A stretch of DNA of 64,000 nt from Xenopus tropicalis. Its lineage: Eukaryota > Chordata > Amphibia > Anura > Pipidae. This document shows, one piece after another, positions 36,905 to 49,541 of this stretch. Position 1 is the first letter of the stretch, and every line of letters starts with the position of its first letter. The notes beneath the pieces are model-generated. The model made no database searches. It had not been told where the DNA came from and saw nothing but the letters and a program-made list of their open reading frames with translations. The translations under genes and the position numbers were made by a program. The stretch lies in assembly GCF_000004195.4 (NCBI RefSeq), contig NC_030685.2, forward strand, positions 51,329,516 through 51,393,515, given 5' to 3'.

Positions 36905-38016
36905 TGAAGAAGTGGTATCCCTGTCTCTATGCTATATACAGTATATATGTACATATAGTTACAAAACTATTTTTAATTTTTATTGTTACATTATCTAAAT
37001 GTGATAGTACAATAAGAAGGAAACACAAGGGCACTGCATTGAAAAGTTTTGCATTTGCAGCAGTACAATGGTCAGGATAAACATCCAAAATAGCGTACAG
37101 AATGTAATAAGAATGACATGTGTTAGCTATCTTCTAGTGTCATTTGTAAATGAAATTTTCTATCTTCTAAATTCATGGAACCTTAAAAGCTTTAATAAAT
37201 AATTCTACATTCCCCATGAACAGGATTTGGTCAGACCCAAATATGTGAAATAGGAAACTGTAAGTTATCAAGAGACTGTGCATTTGTTCCTTACACTGTA
37301 CTCCATGAGGCTAAGGCAAGGCATATATTGCTTATATTATTCAGCGTAGGCTTTATTGAGAAGGGTTATATGACACGTGTAGATTAGTTGTTTGCGGTAA
37401 CTCATTTTGTTGATGACATTCTCTAAAGTCACCTAAAGTTGCCTAGTGAGGAAACTGAGGGTGACTTTGGGAAAACTAAGCGACATGTTTGTTTTCCAAC
37501 CAGTGATATACGTTGTACATTATTGCCTTTGGGAAAGCATTTGGTGTTGATAGTATGTATTGCAAGATGTGGACAATTTGTGGAGAGTGGCTACATGATG
37601 ATAAAATTACTTCTCATCCTGGTCACCTTGCACATCTCCCCCAACACTGCACTGCTTCCAGCTAATTGGAGCAACATACATTAGAGAAGCCCTAGTAGGC
37701 TATGTGGCTTCACTTCAAAGAAAAATGGCACAAACAGAGAAAGTACAGAATTGTGCAGCATGATGGAGCTGTTATTGCTCATTAGCCCTATGTGCAGTGC
37801 TGGCTATGAAACCGTCTTATTTTCATAAATGCATATGAGCATAGCTGGATGAACACACTTTGCAAACATTCACCTTTAAGTGTCTCTGGGCTTCTTATAC
37901 TATTTTTAAACACTTTTTTCTGTTTTTGTCTGTTCATCACACCGGTACCTGCTAGGCTGTGATTATAGAGCCTAGAGATTGCAGGCTAGGCAGTCTAAAA
38001 AGTTACAGAGATTTTA
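36905..38016. other. unannotated AT-rich intron
   Basis: No gene or element recognised. Confidence 0.4.
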
Positions 38017-38350
38017 CTGCAGGTATGGGATCATCTGTTATTAGGAAACACTTTATCCAAAAAGTCCCAAATCATGGGAAGTCCATCTCCCATAGACACA
38101 TTTGAATAAAATAATTTAAATTTCTAAAAATATTTATTTTTTCTCTATAATTATTAAACAGTACCTTGTACTTCAACCCAGCTAAAATAAAATGAATCCT
38201 TATTGGAGGCAAAACATTCCTAGTGAATCTAATTTATGTTTAAATTATTTTTTAGTAGACTTAAGGTAGAGAGACCCAAATTACAGAAAGACCACTTATC
38301 TGACAACCCCCAGATCCTGAGCATTCTGGATAAGAGGTGCCATACCTGTA
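38017..38350. mobile_element. CAGGTATGGGA-family MITE, 334 bp
   Basis: Left CTGCAGGTATGGGATC and right TAAGAGGTGCCATACCTGTA form inverted ends. The interior has CAGTACCTTGTACTTCAACC and CCAAATTACAGAAAGACC. It is the longest copy of this family in the window. Confidence 0.85.
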
Positions 38351-39700
38351 ATTCATTGCTTTCTTAATTCGATGAACAAAATATGCACAAATGACCTCAA
38401 ACAATATAATAATATATTTATAATATTATCTTGAAACATATTCTGATATTTCTAATGGGGTTATTTAATAAAAGGCATTATGTTTGCCCAGAAGCATTAA
38501 CCCATAGAAACCAATCAGCATGCAACATTTACTGGAAACCTGTTTAAAAGCAAACATCTTATTGGTTGCTATGGGTTACTGCTCCTGGGCAAACTAAGTA
38601 CATTTTATTACATATGGGGGCACAAATAACAAGTTACTCTTACTTTTTACATTTTCCTTACACCAATTCCATGACATGCAAACAGGGAGGCACTCGTGAC
38701 CAAAAAAAAATGAACACAGACTACATGAACATTCTCACTCATCACACAGAAAGGTCACTAAACTATGCTGCTCCTAGACCTTGAGCTTCTAAGTAAATCT
38801 ATATACATTAGGGAATAGACATCTGTTTTATGCTAAATGGCCCCTGTCAACTCCCTGCACAGGGTAACTGGTACCTTTACCACTGGAGACACTATGAGCA
38901 TTAATGAGCTGGCCCTTCTGTCACCAAACCCTCTAAACCTGATCCAGCTGGAGGTGGCAAACAAGTAGAGTAGAAATTCCATACCTGACTGGTGTTCCCT
39001 TAGTGAACCAATGTTGCTCTCATCCGCCACTAAAATAGTAAAGCAAAGATTAATTAATTAAAAATCTCTTAATCAGCATAAAAAAACATAAGGGCACTAG
39101 ATACACAAAAATCATCTGCAGGTATCCAGGCTTTCATATATATGTAATGCCCATTGAGCAATAATGAATATGTATGGGACATTATTTGTATATTAAAACT
39201 GCCAAACTAAATCCATTATTGACCAACAGCCACTTCCTTTTGCTACATAATAAACACCTAGAACAGGCCAATAGGTATATTGCTGTGAATGTAATGTGTG
39301 TCCTCCTAGCATTTTATGGCAGCAATAGTTTGTGACCCCCTGCCCAGCAGGACTGCTTTACTAAATGTGCAAATGTTCCCAGGGTCCAATGCTCTGGAGG
39401 CCAACTGTGTCACTATGTATTTTTTCCCCTCCTTTTTAAGTCTACCCCCCATGCTGCCCTCTACCCCCACATTTTACTCCCTAGTTTTTTGGTGCAAAAA
39501 TCCAAGATAGCTGCATGTTCCATGGAGGAACACGTGGTCCTCTTGGATTGTTTCACATGTATTTAAGGTAGAGAGAGAGAGAGAGACAAGGAGCATCAGA
39601 GTACAATAAAAAAAAATATTGATATTCTGCTTGGGCAGGTGTAGGTAAGGCTTTCAATCTACCTACTGATATTACTGGCATATCTGGAGTTAATGGAGTG
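38351..39700. other. unannotated AT-rich intron
   Basis: No gene or element recognised. There is an (AG)n run at 39570-39586. Confidence 0.4.
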
Positions 39701-39704
39701 CTTT

Positions 39705-39930
39705 TTTGGCCATTTTCCAGTGGTATGGGGATTTTTGCAGATAACAAGTTGTCTCATTCTAGGCAAAGTCATTCTGTGGCTACTAAAGCAAATAAAGTGC
39801 TGTCTTGCATAGAAAAAGTGATTGACTCTAGGGATGAAAACATAATTTTGCCTCTTTATAGGTCTTTGGTAAGGTCTTGAGTATGCAGTGCAGTTTTGGG
39901 CTCCAATCATTACAGGAGAAGGAAAAGGTA
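39705..39930 (+). mobile_element. CR1-clade LINE fragment
   Basis: The frame contains DNKLSHSRQS, NKVLSCIEKVIDSRDENIIL and PLYRSLVR, parallel to the CR1 protein at about 27700-27840. A frameshift follows, then GTATGCAGTGCAGTTTTGGG (YAVQFW equivalent). Both ends are lost. Confidence 0.8.
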
Positions 39931-40238
39931 AAACCTAAGTAAGCTTTATCAAAAAGGTCTAAGTACACATGTTCTTCTGCATGAAGGGGGTGGGGCAGAT
40001 GCTTTCGGAGGTGGGGCAGTAATGCTCAGAGGGGTTATGATGTCAGGGCAGGATTATTGCATCACTTAGACCCAATCTGCTGGATTTCTGTTTAGTTATT
40101 TCAATGTTTTTAACTGGACAGAAAGTTTTTAACCAGACAGCCCTTTGAAAAACTAGGACATCTGATTCAAAACCACAGGGGTGGTAACCCTATGGCTATC
40201 TATATTCTGCCTGAGGAGTAAGTCCAACTATTTAATTA

Positions 40239-40320
40239 AAGGTATGGGATCTATAATAAAAAAAAAACGGTTATACAGAAGCTCTGAAATACAGCAATGC
40301 TAATTTAGAAAAGCAATTCC
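40239..40320. mobile_element. GGTATGGGA-family MITE fragment
   Basis: AGGTATGGGATCTATAATAA then GGTTATACAGAAGCTCTGAA corresponds to the left end of the 44561 copy. The right part is missing. Confidence 0.6.
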
Positions 40321-40356
40321 TCATTTTTGAATGATTTGCTTTTTCTTCTTGTAATA

Positions 40357-40522
40357 CAGTGAAACCTCGATTTACATCCCCTGATTGTAAGTTTTCCTGC
40401 ATTTTACACCATTTTTTGTGGTCCCACTAATATACATATTAAACTTCCCTGATTTTACATTTTCCCGGATTTTGCACCATTTTTTCCTGGTCCCCTGAAA
40501 AATTAAAATGGGCGTTCCACTG
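40357..40522. mobile_element. Tigger/mariner-like MITE, 166 bp
   Basis: Ends CAGTGAAACCTCGATTTACA and GGGCGTTCCACTG, flanked by TA on both sides (40355-40356, 40523-40524). A second copy lies at 59735-59897. Confidence 0.82.
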
Positions 40523-40739
40523 TAATAATGTGCTTGATGATAGCTAAGATATGTTGATAGAAAAAAATCACAGCAAGTATGTTAATATTTAAATGTTTTC
40601 ATTTATTGGCCAGATTATTGTTTCGGATTTTGCAAGGCTTAAAACCAAACAGACAGTTGAGATTTAAACAGGCCTTAGAAAAACCACTGTTCAGGTCACA
40701 CAATATACATAATACACACACAAAATACACAAGACTCAT

Positions 40740-41130
40740 GAAAATGAGTATCCTTATACAGCTTATACACTCATACTTATGTCATCAGTTATTATCTCAC
40801 AAACTTGTGTATTATAATAAATATTGTACCCCCTTGTTGTAAAATATGAGGACAGCAGAAGTTACCTCTGTGTTCCATGGCCATGGTTATGGAACTCCTC
40901 AGTGACTTTTATAATCCCTACATTTTACAATATTCACTATATAATCTATAAGAGCCATGAATACCCTGTAAATTTATACCCTTATAAACGGTGCTTAGTG
41001 ATGTCATGAGTTATATTTGTTGCTTAATGATGCAATTTGTCACATGATTTACTGAAACTTGTGTACTACAAAAAATCATCCACCCCTGTTGTAAAATATG
41101 AGCATATAAGAAGTCACCTTGGACTTATAT
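40740..41130. repeat. repeat with two direct copies of an internal block
   Basis: AAACTTGTGTATTATAATAA...CCCTTGTTGTAAAATATGAG (40798-40850) recurs as AAACTTGTGTACTACAAAAA...CCCTGTTGTAAAATATGAG (41055-41105). Each copy is followed by AGAAGTYACCT. Class unknown. Confidence 0.55.
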
Positions 41131-42248
41131 ATAAATATATGTTGATATGATTTGCTTAAAATAAGCCGGTTCCTCATAGTCATGCAGATCAGTAGTGTAT
41201 AGTGACACCTGATTAGGATAATCAGATAATCACATAAGATCAGCTAGTGCTATATTTTAGTGTTACTGATCCATTTGCATTTAGTACAATAAATATTGCT
41301 GCATTTACTGCTAAACTGGTTTTTACTAGGTTCACATTTAAGGTTCCTTCACTGCTACACTTCAATAGAGTTTCTAATTAAATAATAACATAGGATTTGG
41401 AAAGTCTGATATCTCTTTAATGTGGAAAAAAAAGCCTTTTGTGCTTTCTCACTCTACCATTTGCAGGGAACTACAGCACGTTTTACTTGGATCTTTTATA
41501 ATTTTAATATAAATTGCTGCAGAATCTTTGTAAATGTATTTTGTGAAACAGCTGAGTATTTTCCTGTATTTGGTGTGGCTCTGAGCCATTGCGAAGCGTG
41601 ACAACAAGTCAAGCAAGGCACAGCCATACATCACCACCAGTGAACATTGGCTCACATACTCAAATTTAGATGTATTTTCCATATTATACAGGCACATTGG
41701 AGGACTGACCCTGCAAGCTCTGTTTACAAAGAGAAAACAATGTCAGTTGTATGCAGCATTGCTGTATATCCCTTAAAATCACATTAAATGTTTTTCAGTT
41801 TACCAAATGTAGTGACAAAGCTAATTTGAACTGTAATCTTGTTGTGCACATAGATACTACGCAACATAAGCAAAGCATTTAGCTGGTACAATATGATATT
41901 AAGGAAATGTCTTTTACTGCGTGCTATGTCCTCTCTAAAGTTCACCAGTAACCAGCTGAAGTAATATAGAGATACTTACATTGAGTAGGAGAAGCAATAA
42001 CTTATTGGAAAGCAGTTGCCTACAAATCAATTTTACAGCTAAAAAATTTTTTTTTGGTTTGAGAATAACATTTTAAATGGAGTAAAATATCTGTAATGTT
42101 CACAGTCAACGGTAGCCTACAGTAATCATGTCCCCTCACAAGTGCCTATTTTCCATAGAAAATTACCCCAAACTTGACAGTCTGCACTCATAGCAAATAG
42201 AACATTAAATACATGCACAATGTTCCCAAATCAGGCTTGTCATTTTAT
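41131..42248. other. unannotated AT-rich intron
   Basis: No gene or element recognised. Confidence 0.4.
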
Positions 42249-42609
42249 TTAAAGTGATACTGACACAAAAAAAACTACTTTTCAAAATATAAAACATAAA
42301 AAGTTACCTATAGGTGGTGTTGACGGTTTTTCGCTGACAGGTTTGGTTTTGTAAGTAATTGTTACTTGAAGTTCCTAAACCTGACTGTTTTGCCAACCTG
42401 ACTGTTCCTTCCCAACCTGTCAGTTATAGCTTCTAATGCTAACAGACAAATATGGCCGCCCCCTCATAGAGGAACACAGGGGATCAGACAGGTAATGTAA
42501 ACGCATCAGGCAATATATTTTTATGGCAAAATTATAAAGTTCTTGCAAAGACAATGTTATGATAGATGTAAAAAAAAAGATTTACTTTCTGGTGTCAGTA
42601 TCTCTTTAA
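42249..42609. mobile_element. TTAA MITE (T2-like), 361 bp
   Basis: TTAA at 42249-42252 and 42606-42609. Inverted ends TTAAAGTGATACTGACAC and GGTGTCAGTATCTCTTTAA. Non-coding. Confidence 0.85.
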
Positions 42610-42954
42610 GATAAAATTCCTAAAACCAATCCCTAACCAAACTGGATGGCTCATTATTTCAAGCGGCATTAATGTGGTGTTCTCAGCAATCAATTGGTGA
42701 TAAATTGTTTTTTCTTGAACACACTGATCTTTTGGAAAGTGCAATTTAGCAAGTTACATGGGCAAATAACACACATTCCATTCATATGACCTCAAAACAG
42801 GATTAGATGACCACAAAAACATGGTCAGTATGGCAACAAGTGCAACAGTTTGATTTTTATTTTTGCCCTAGATATTCAGGACTGCCCTTTGTCTTCCTGC
42901 ACCCTTCCTAAAAGTGATGGCATCATGTGAGATTTGTCACTCGATGTTAAACCT

Positions 42955-43130
42955 GCAATACAAATCTTCAGCCTGAGAGAAGCAGATCTGCTCCTTTACA
43001 CTGCTCCATTGATCTGCACAGCATCCACTTGCTTGCAGGCACACGCAATAGAGCGGATGTCAGCCTGAAACTGCCTGCTTTTCGCAAAAACACAAGGCTG
43101 AGAGCAATGGAGCCAACCGTGGAGCCTTAC
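42955..43130. repeat. diverged copy of the 16327-16536 foldback
   Basis: CATTGATCTGCACAGCATCC, then GTCAGCCTGAAACTG, parallels TTGATCTGCAC...GTCAGCCTGAAAATG at 16390-16450. Confidence 0.5.
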
Positions 43131-44408
43131 CCTAGCAGTTCTAGGCAAAGAATTGCCTTTTATGCAAACAAAGCCTACTGATACCTGCTAATCCTATAAC
43201 AGAATAGATGGTCTCTGGAGTAATTAGTGTGTTAGTAGCTCCACTCTCTGAAATGAGAAGTCCATGTTGCTCTTATTAACAATTTTCTGTGCATTGCAAC
43301 GGATATAAGATAAATTATACTCTAGGTATAATTGTATTTTTGGCATGCAAGGAATAAAGAGACCTCATAAAGTACTAATGACACTCCCAAACTAAGTCAT
43401 TAGGTTGGGACTTTCCCAAAGCAGATCACAAATCATTTAGCTATTAGTGTAAAAATATGTAGTCGGTAATTCTGCTTAACATGGACAAAAACAGCACTAT
43501 AGCTCCTTATGTAATATTTATCTTAGCCAAAATGTTTTTTATGTGGAAAAGCCCTAAAACTGGAGACATATTTTTAGGTGTTAGCTGTAGTAGAATTGAC
43601 CAGGTCATGACCACATGTTGACTGAGCCAAGTACAGTTTTGCTACCAATACAGGTTTTATTGTGGATCTGAACCACAACAGCATTTATTTCACTACATCA
43701 GCTGAGAAGTCTCATGATGCAAACGACAGACTTTCAATAGCTTTTACTTTGAATGAAAGAAGCTATTGTGGATGACTAATTTATTGGCTTTGTGCTTCCA
43801 AAACGTGTTGCAATTTCACAGAAATCACAGAATAACAACTAAATGAAGTACAAATGTCCATAATAGGAGTAAAAATTCTACTGTTGACTGTATAAAGTAA
43901 CAATAAATGGATTCTGATGAGGTTTGCCTGTTTCCTGTAAGTTAGTATTTCAAACAAAGGAAGTATTAAAGTGTGACAGGAAACACCTAACAATTTCATG
44001 GCAAAGCAAGCCATTCCATATGACAGGACAGCTGCTAACCTGGCTCCAATCTGTCTGCAGGAAGCTGGAATACTAAGCACATTGAGCATTCCCAAAATGT
44101 CACTTTTTGCACATTTAATTCTGAATATGCTGTGGACAGGCCTCATTACATTTTTTGCATTGCATTTGCTTTTTTTGCATTAAAGAGGCTAATGAGCCTG
44201 GGACACACAACAATTAAGTGGTCTCTACAAATTATAATTCCTTAAGAATCTCTGCTCTTATGCCCTGATCATACAGCTGTAAAAAGGAAATCCCAAGCTA
44301 AAGTTTAAAGAAAGTATCTCTATGTTACTATGTTACAAGCATAGGGTCCTACCACTGCCCATGCCACCTAGATTTTCTTTTGGAGTATGAGTTTGTGTGA
44401 GCAACACT
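43131..44408. other. unannotated AT-rich intron
   Basis: No gene or element recognised. 44320-44336 (CTATGTTACTATGTTAC) equals the CR1 3' tail repeat and may be a remnant. Confidence 0.4.
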
Positions 44409-44412
44409 TTTA

Positions 44413-44487
44413 GGGCCGTGGCAGACGGGTGATTAGTCGCCAGCGACATTTGGCGCAGGCGACTAATCTTCCCGTCTGCCACGGCCC
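44413..44487. mobile_element. 75-bp palindromic MITE (Harbinger-like)
   Basis: Ends GGGCCGTGGCAGACGGG and CCCGTCTGCCACGGCCC are perfect inverses, flanked by TTA on both sides (44410-44412, 44488-44490). GATTAGTCGCC and GGCGACTAATC extend the pairing. Confidence 0.85.
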
Positions 44488-44560
44488 TTAAAGAATATAA
44501 TATGCAGTTCATGAATAAGTTCATTTTTTATTCAATTTCAGCTGCTGATTATTAATGTTG

Positions 44561-44690
44561 TACAGGTATGGGATCCCTTATCCGCAAACCCGTTATCCAG
44601 AAAGCTCAGAATTACAGAAAGCCCGTCTCCCATAGACTCCATTTTAATCAAATAATTCAGAATTTTAAAACTGATTTCCTTTTTCTCTGT
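44561..44690. mobile_element. TACAGGTATGGGA-family MITE, left half
   Basis: TACAGGTATGGGATCCCTTA, CCGTTATCCAGAAAGCTC and CCCATAGACTCCATTTTAAT. The right end is missing. Confidence 0.75.
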
Positions 44691-44941
44691 AGTGGGTAGT
44701 GGGCATAAATGAGTCCTATCTGTGCAGATAGAGCCCTGGCCAAAATCTGATTTACTATTAGTTTATGGTTACTTTTATGGCTATTAGCATACAGGAGTGG
44801 TTGTATGGTTACATGATCGTATGATTGTATTAACTATGACCTTAAACTGTATATGATGTAAACAATAAAAATATAAACCCTCCTATGATTATATTCTGAT
44901 GATAACCAGTTAAAACAGTAACCGGTAGAAAAACTTTGTAA

Positions 44942-45114
44942 GGGTGAAGACACATGGAACTACTAGTTGCACCCACTTGTCATGGATACTAAAATAGACA
45001 ATGCTGATCATTTACTGATAATTGTCTCTATGTAGGTTTTAGCAGAAGCAATTCTCAGGCGTTTAGTAGCTGTGACAAGTAACTGCTACTAAGTATCTCT
45101 GTGTGTCTTTACCC
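44942..45114. mobile_element. Harbinger-like MITE, 173 bp
   Basis: Ends GGGTGAAGACACATGGA and GTGTGTCTTTACCC, flanked by TAA (44939-44941, 45115-45117). Similar GGGCGAAGACACACAGAGCA occurs at 47980 as a half copy. Confidence 0.8.
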
Positions 45115-45117
45115 TAA

Positions 45118-46613
45118 CAGACATAGCATCTTGAGCCAGTCAGGGCTGATTACAGGGTATAAGTGAAACTACAGGAATCATTGGCAAATTGTGCATGATG
45201 CAAATAAAATGGGTGGGGGGTGGACGTAGCCATTTTCTTTTGCTCACAATGCACCATTACACCTGTTACAGGCAAAAAGTTTGGATCTGAGAGACTAACA
45301 TAGAAGTTTGATGGCGCACAAAGTCAGTGGGAATCCAGGACTTGGTATGTGCCAAACACAGTTTGCACCTGTGAGCGCGGAGGTACAAATGACACATCAA
45401 TACAGTAGGTGCAAGTACATAATAAATACCAACTGCCCTACATAAATAAGCTCTTATGGCAATAAATATAAGAGGTTGGGGATAGGTGGTAATTACAGCA
45501 ATGGTATATACAAGTTTGTTCATTAGATAGCTCGAATGCCCGCTCTATGTGAAAGAATGAGCATATATGCAGAGCTTATCCTATAACTTAGCTTTAATGT
45601 ACATAAAAAAAGAAAGAATAAAACATGTCATGCTGTATGATGTGTTTTTTTTTCTTTTTCCCTATCCCATTTGAACAGCCAGGCCTTTTATTATAAGTGT
45701 ACAATTTGTTGCATGGGGTAAAGGATTTCTGAGATAATAATGATCGACTGTGGAACAGAACACAATACACAAGAACAGATTAGAAAGATTTTACAGAAAA
45801 AAGAGACAGTGATAACTACTGATAATATGCACAGTGATAAATTGAAGCCAATAGATTAAAAAAAATACCAAAATCAAGTCATATGAAAAAGTGCAATCAT
45901 TTCAATCAATACAGGGGACAATGGTCAGCACTGAATAAAAGATTCTTTCAAAGTTGGATTTCTAAAGGAATTGTTTGAATACCTCTGTAAATGAATCCTC
46001 AGATTATAATACACAGGTCTCAGTGTAAGCAGCACAGCTTGATGCATGGTTCCTACCTCGGTAAAACCCTGAGGGCAACTGCCTATATTGATTAAAGGGA
46101 TGTTTTAAAGGAAAAGTATGGATTTAGAGAACAATAAACGCTTTTAAACCACTTCATGCTAACTAAAATAAGGGCACTCCCGAAGCTACTGCTTGAATAA
46201 TCCAATCAATCATACTCCTATTTGTCACAATAATTTGGCCACTGGTGTCTAAGAATAAAATTGACTTTTGGCTCAGCACAACAAGCAGCAAGGCTTCTAC
46301 GGTCTATTTATTAATACAAAGATGCAAAAATAAAAAATAGAATATGTTCATATACTATAACAAATATTTATAGAAATATACAAGAAAATGTAATCATGGT
46401 TTTAAGATTTACTCCACTGAGAGATATCAGCTGCGTGTACCTGCACCGGGGCGGATTCAGTGCTTCCAAGGGCAGGCACAACTAGAAGATTTTTTTAAGC
46501 TTAAGGGCGGATTGTCAGCCTGCGCTTATCCACAGGCTGGCAATCCACCTCGAATGACCCATGACTGCCACTTTCCAGTCACAACAGTGGAAACTTTAAT
46601 TGCTCAACCAGCC
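45118..46613. other. unannotated intron
   Basis: 46445-46560 is GC-richer (GGGGCGGATTC, TGTCAGCCTGCGC/GCTGGCAATCC inverted words) and may be an old repeat. The rest shows nothing. Confidence 0.4.
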
Positions 46614-47500
46614 TTAAAGGAGTAGTTCACTTTTAAATGAACTTTCAGAACAATGTAGAGCGGAGCTGTCCAACACACAAGAGCTTTTAAAACCATACCA
46701 ATGGTGGTAGCGCAGCAAAAACCCTATTCTGCCTGTGTGTGTTCCATACTCTGCCTGCCCTATGCTGCCTGTGTGTGCCATACTCTGACTGCCATATGCT
46801 GCCTGTGTGTGCCATACTTTGCCTACCCTACCCTGACTGTATGTGACATATCCTGCCTGCCCTACCCTGCCTGTATGTGCCATACTCTGCCCAGCCTATG
46901 CTGCCTGTGTGCCATACTCTGCCCACCCTATGCTGCCTGTGTGCCATACTCTGCCTGCCCTATGCTGCCTGTGTGTGCCATACTCTGCCTGCCCTATGCT
47001 GCCTGTGTATGCCATACACGCAAGCAACATAGAGGCAGTACATACAGTGACACAATGCTGGCACTGCTCCTACAGTCTGAGGTGTGAACAGGTGAACAAT
47101 GTGGGTGCCTACAGTCTGAGCCTGAGGTGTGAAAGATGCAGGGAGTGAACAATACAGGAACTTAAATTCGTAAACAACAAAGGGGCTTAAAGGTGTGAAC
47201 AGTACAGTGGATTACATGTATAAACATTACAGGAGGATTACCGCCTGAATCAGAGGTGTGAACAATGCAGGGGGGCAGTCAATCTCAGTACTGATACCAT
47301 TTAAAGCTTACACAAAGGTAAGCAGTCACAGCAGCCAGATAGGTGGGGGGCCAAACAGAGGGGGGTAAAGAATGCTATTCTGAGACAATTTGCAATTGGT
47401 CTTTTTTCTTTTGTAATTTTTTAATTATTTCGATTTTTGTTCAGAAGCTCTCCAGTTTGGAATTTCTTCAGCTACATGGTTGATAGAGTAACAACATTAT
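46614..47500. mobile_element. TTAA MITE relative split by another insertion
   Basis: 46614-46665 (TTAAAGGAGTAGTTCACTTT...CAATGTAGAG) and 47370-47500 (TATTCTGAGACAATTTGCAA...CAGAAGCTCTCCAGTTTGG) are consecutive parts of the family at 34565-35129. About 700 bp of foreign sequence, starting GAGCTGTCCAACAC (hAT-like) and holding a minisatellite, lies between them. Confidence 0.65.
46724..47017. repeat. ~33-bp minisatellite, about 9 units
   Basis: Imperfect repeats of CTGCCTGTGTGTGCCATACT then CTGCCTGCCCTATG, with length variants. Open frames exist on both strands because the unit lacks stop codons. The Cys/Pro/Tyr-rich translations are not evidence of a protein. Confidence 0.93.
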
Positions 47501-48040
47501 GCTAAAATACCTGATACCCATCTGAAATCACAAGTCTAATTCTGCATTCCATATACTGCTGTTTCAATCACCTACTAACAAAAACCTAAACCGTATAAGG
47601 GTATGTTTCTTTTCATAATAATAATAATATGATATAATTGCATAAACTATTTCTACTAACCGTAACAAGGGTTAAGGTTACCATATACCTGTCAGTCTTA
47701 ATAGAAATATACATCAACTAGACTGAGAGCTGAAAAAAGCCAATTCACTATTGAGGAGGGGGTCTGAAACTTAAGTATATCACATTTCAATGAGAGAGGT
47801 TGAGGTGAACAGACTTTAAATTGTGTTCTATTGCAACATCAATAGGTTTCTTCTGCCCATGTATCTAGTTATAGAATTTAGTTCTATAACTAGATAATTT
47901 TGAAATATGTAAAAATTAAGTAAACAGGTTTTAATTGGGTTTAAAACCAAACCGAACCCTATCTTTTCTCGCCTCTTAGGGCGAAGACACACAGAGCAGC
48001 TACTTGTCACAGCTACTACACACCAGAAAGGGTCTTATAG
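47501..48040. other. unannotated AT-rich intron
   Basis: A palindrome around 47862-47900 (CTAGTTATAGAA...TTCTATAACTAG) is the only feature seen. Confidence 0.4.
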
Positions 48041-48044
48041 GTCA

Positions 48045-48115
48045 AACAATCTCAAGTGTATTGCATGTATAACCAACGTTTTGGTCCCTTTTGAGACCTT
48101 GAAAAAGGTCAGGGG
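48045..48115 (-). mobile_element. Penelope-like element tail remnant
   Basis: On the minus strand: TTTTCAAGGTC, CTCAAAAG loop, GGGACC, then AAAACGTTGG. This is the stem plus GAAACGTT arrangement of Penelope tails, with one base changed in the GAAA. Confidence 0.45.
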
Positions 48116-48345
48116 AGGACGTCGGGCAGTGGCTGGGGCCCCTGTTGGGGGGCACGGCCAGCGGGGGCACCTTGGGGTTGTGGGGCCCCTGGGACGGCAG
48201 CCCCGATGGGCCCTTCACCCCTCAGTTCGCCCCTGAGTGCCGAATGCAGGTAGAACGCAGCACATTGTGGGTGGTAAGGAAGAGGGGGGTTCTGCCTGCA
48301 CCAAATGATGCATCAGGGCCATGTTTCAATGAGGAGCATCAACAA
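48116..48345. repeat. GC-rich interspersed repeat
   Basis: Runs such as GGCTGGGGCCCCTGTTGGGG and CAGCCCCGATGGGCCC stand out against the AT-rich background. Probably a repeat fragment; the open frame over it is not supported as a gene. Confidence 0.4.
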
Positions 48346-49430
48346 ACAAGAGATTCTTCTTCAGCAATAATAAATTGTATCTCCCCTATCAGACACTACC
48401 ATTAAAGAAAAGGCTGTCACTCACAGGCATTAACAATTGGGCCAGGTCTTTTGAACCCAACATGTTGGGTTCATTGCATCAGGTTCACATTCCTTTCCCT
48501 TTAATACTACATATTATCATATTTCACTTAATTGAATATTTAAAAAGAACTGGACACCTCAATGATCCCTCATTTGTAAGTCTTTATTGTCAAGCCTAAC
48601 CTAACTTCTGGCTCAGTACTCCTGAATTTACTTGATGCAAACAAGAAAGTTCAGTATAATACATCAAAGCAAATCTGTATCCAATGAAACGCTAGAAGCC
48701 AAAGTCCAAATTTGTTTCTGTTTTTTTAACACCATTATCAATGTAATCTTGCCTTTAATTGTGCCTTGTATACAAATATGTCAGTTTCCATTGCTTTATC
48801 AGGTAATTACTGTTCTTTTCCATTATCTCTCTGAACTAATTATGTTGCTATTACAAAGCTAACAAAACAGTCCAGAAGCTAAGCAATTTGCCGGCATAGG
48901 CAACAGCTTACAAAGATGCTCAAACAACAGTACACATTTTAAGGGTACAATCACAGCAATCCCCAATGTTGTCAAGGGAACAGATCCCCGTGGTCCTCTG
49001 CATTTTTGTCAATTACAAAGAAAAACTTACTACTGGCGTAGTCTCTTAAAGGAACTGTATTTTTTTTTGCATATTTCACTTATTGGTTTGGAAAGTTTTG
49101 CTCTAAAAGGATGGGGGAAGTGAGAGCTCTCTGACCATGAAGTGGTCAAGATGCATGAACGCTGCTCACAGTAGTCAAACTGGTTTATATCTTTGGGACA
49201 AGGAAAGGTTAAAATCAAATTGCTTCGCTTCTCTCCCTGTTTTCAAACGTACTCCCATAGCTCTACAGAGACATGCATCGCTAGCCTTCCACCCCCACTG
49301 CCGCGGGCACAGTTCTGTACTCTCACGCTCTGCGCATGCTCCTTATAACTGCTTTCACTAACTTCCATTACTATTATATATACTGGCATGGTGATTTTGT
49401 CACCAATACTCCCTTGGGGCACCATATATG
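48346..49430. other. unannotated intron
   Basis: 49045-49330 includes a TTAAAGGAACTG start that may be another TTAA MITE. No right end was identified. Confidence 0.35.
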
Positions 49431-49541
49431 TGTGTATATATATTGGTGTATATATATATTGGTGTATTATTTACGTGTGGTTGGACTGTATCGTCCGGCA
49501 CCCCTAAGTATAATTATTGCCAAAACCCCTTTTTTTCCAAG

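Noticed and set aside
46701..47148. Cys/Pro-rich plus-strand frames of 101-128 aa
   Set aside because: Translation of a minisatellite without stop codons; equally open on the minus strand.
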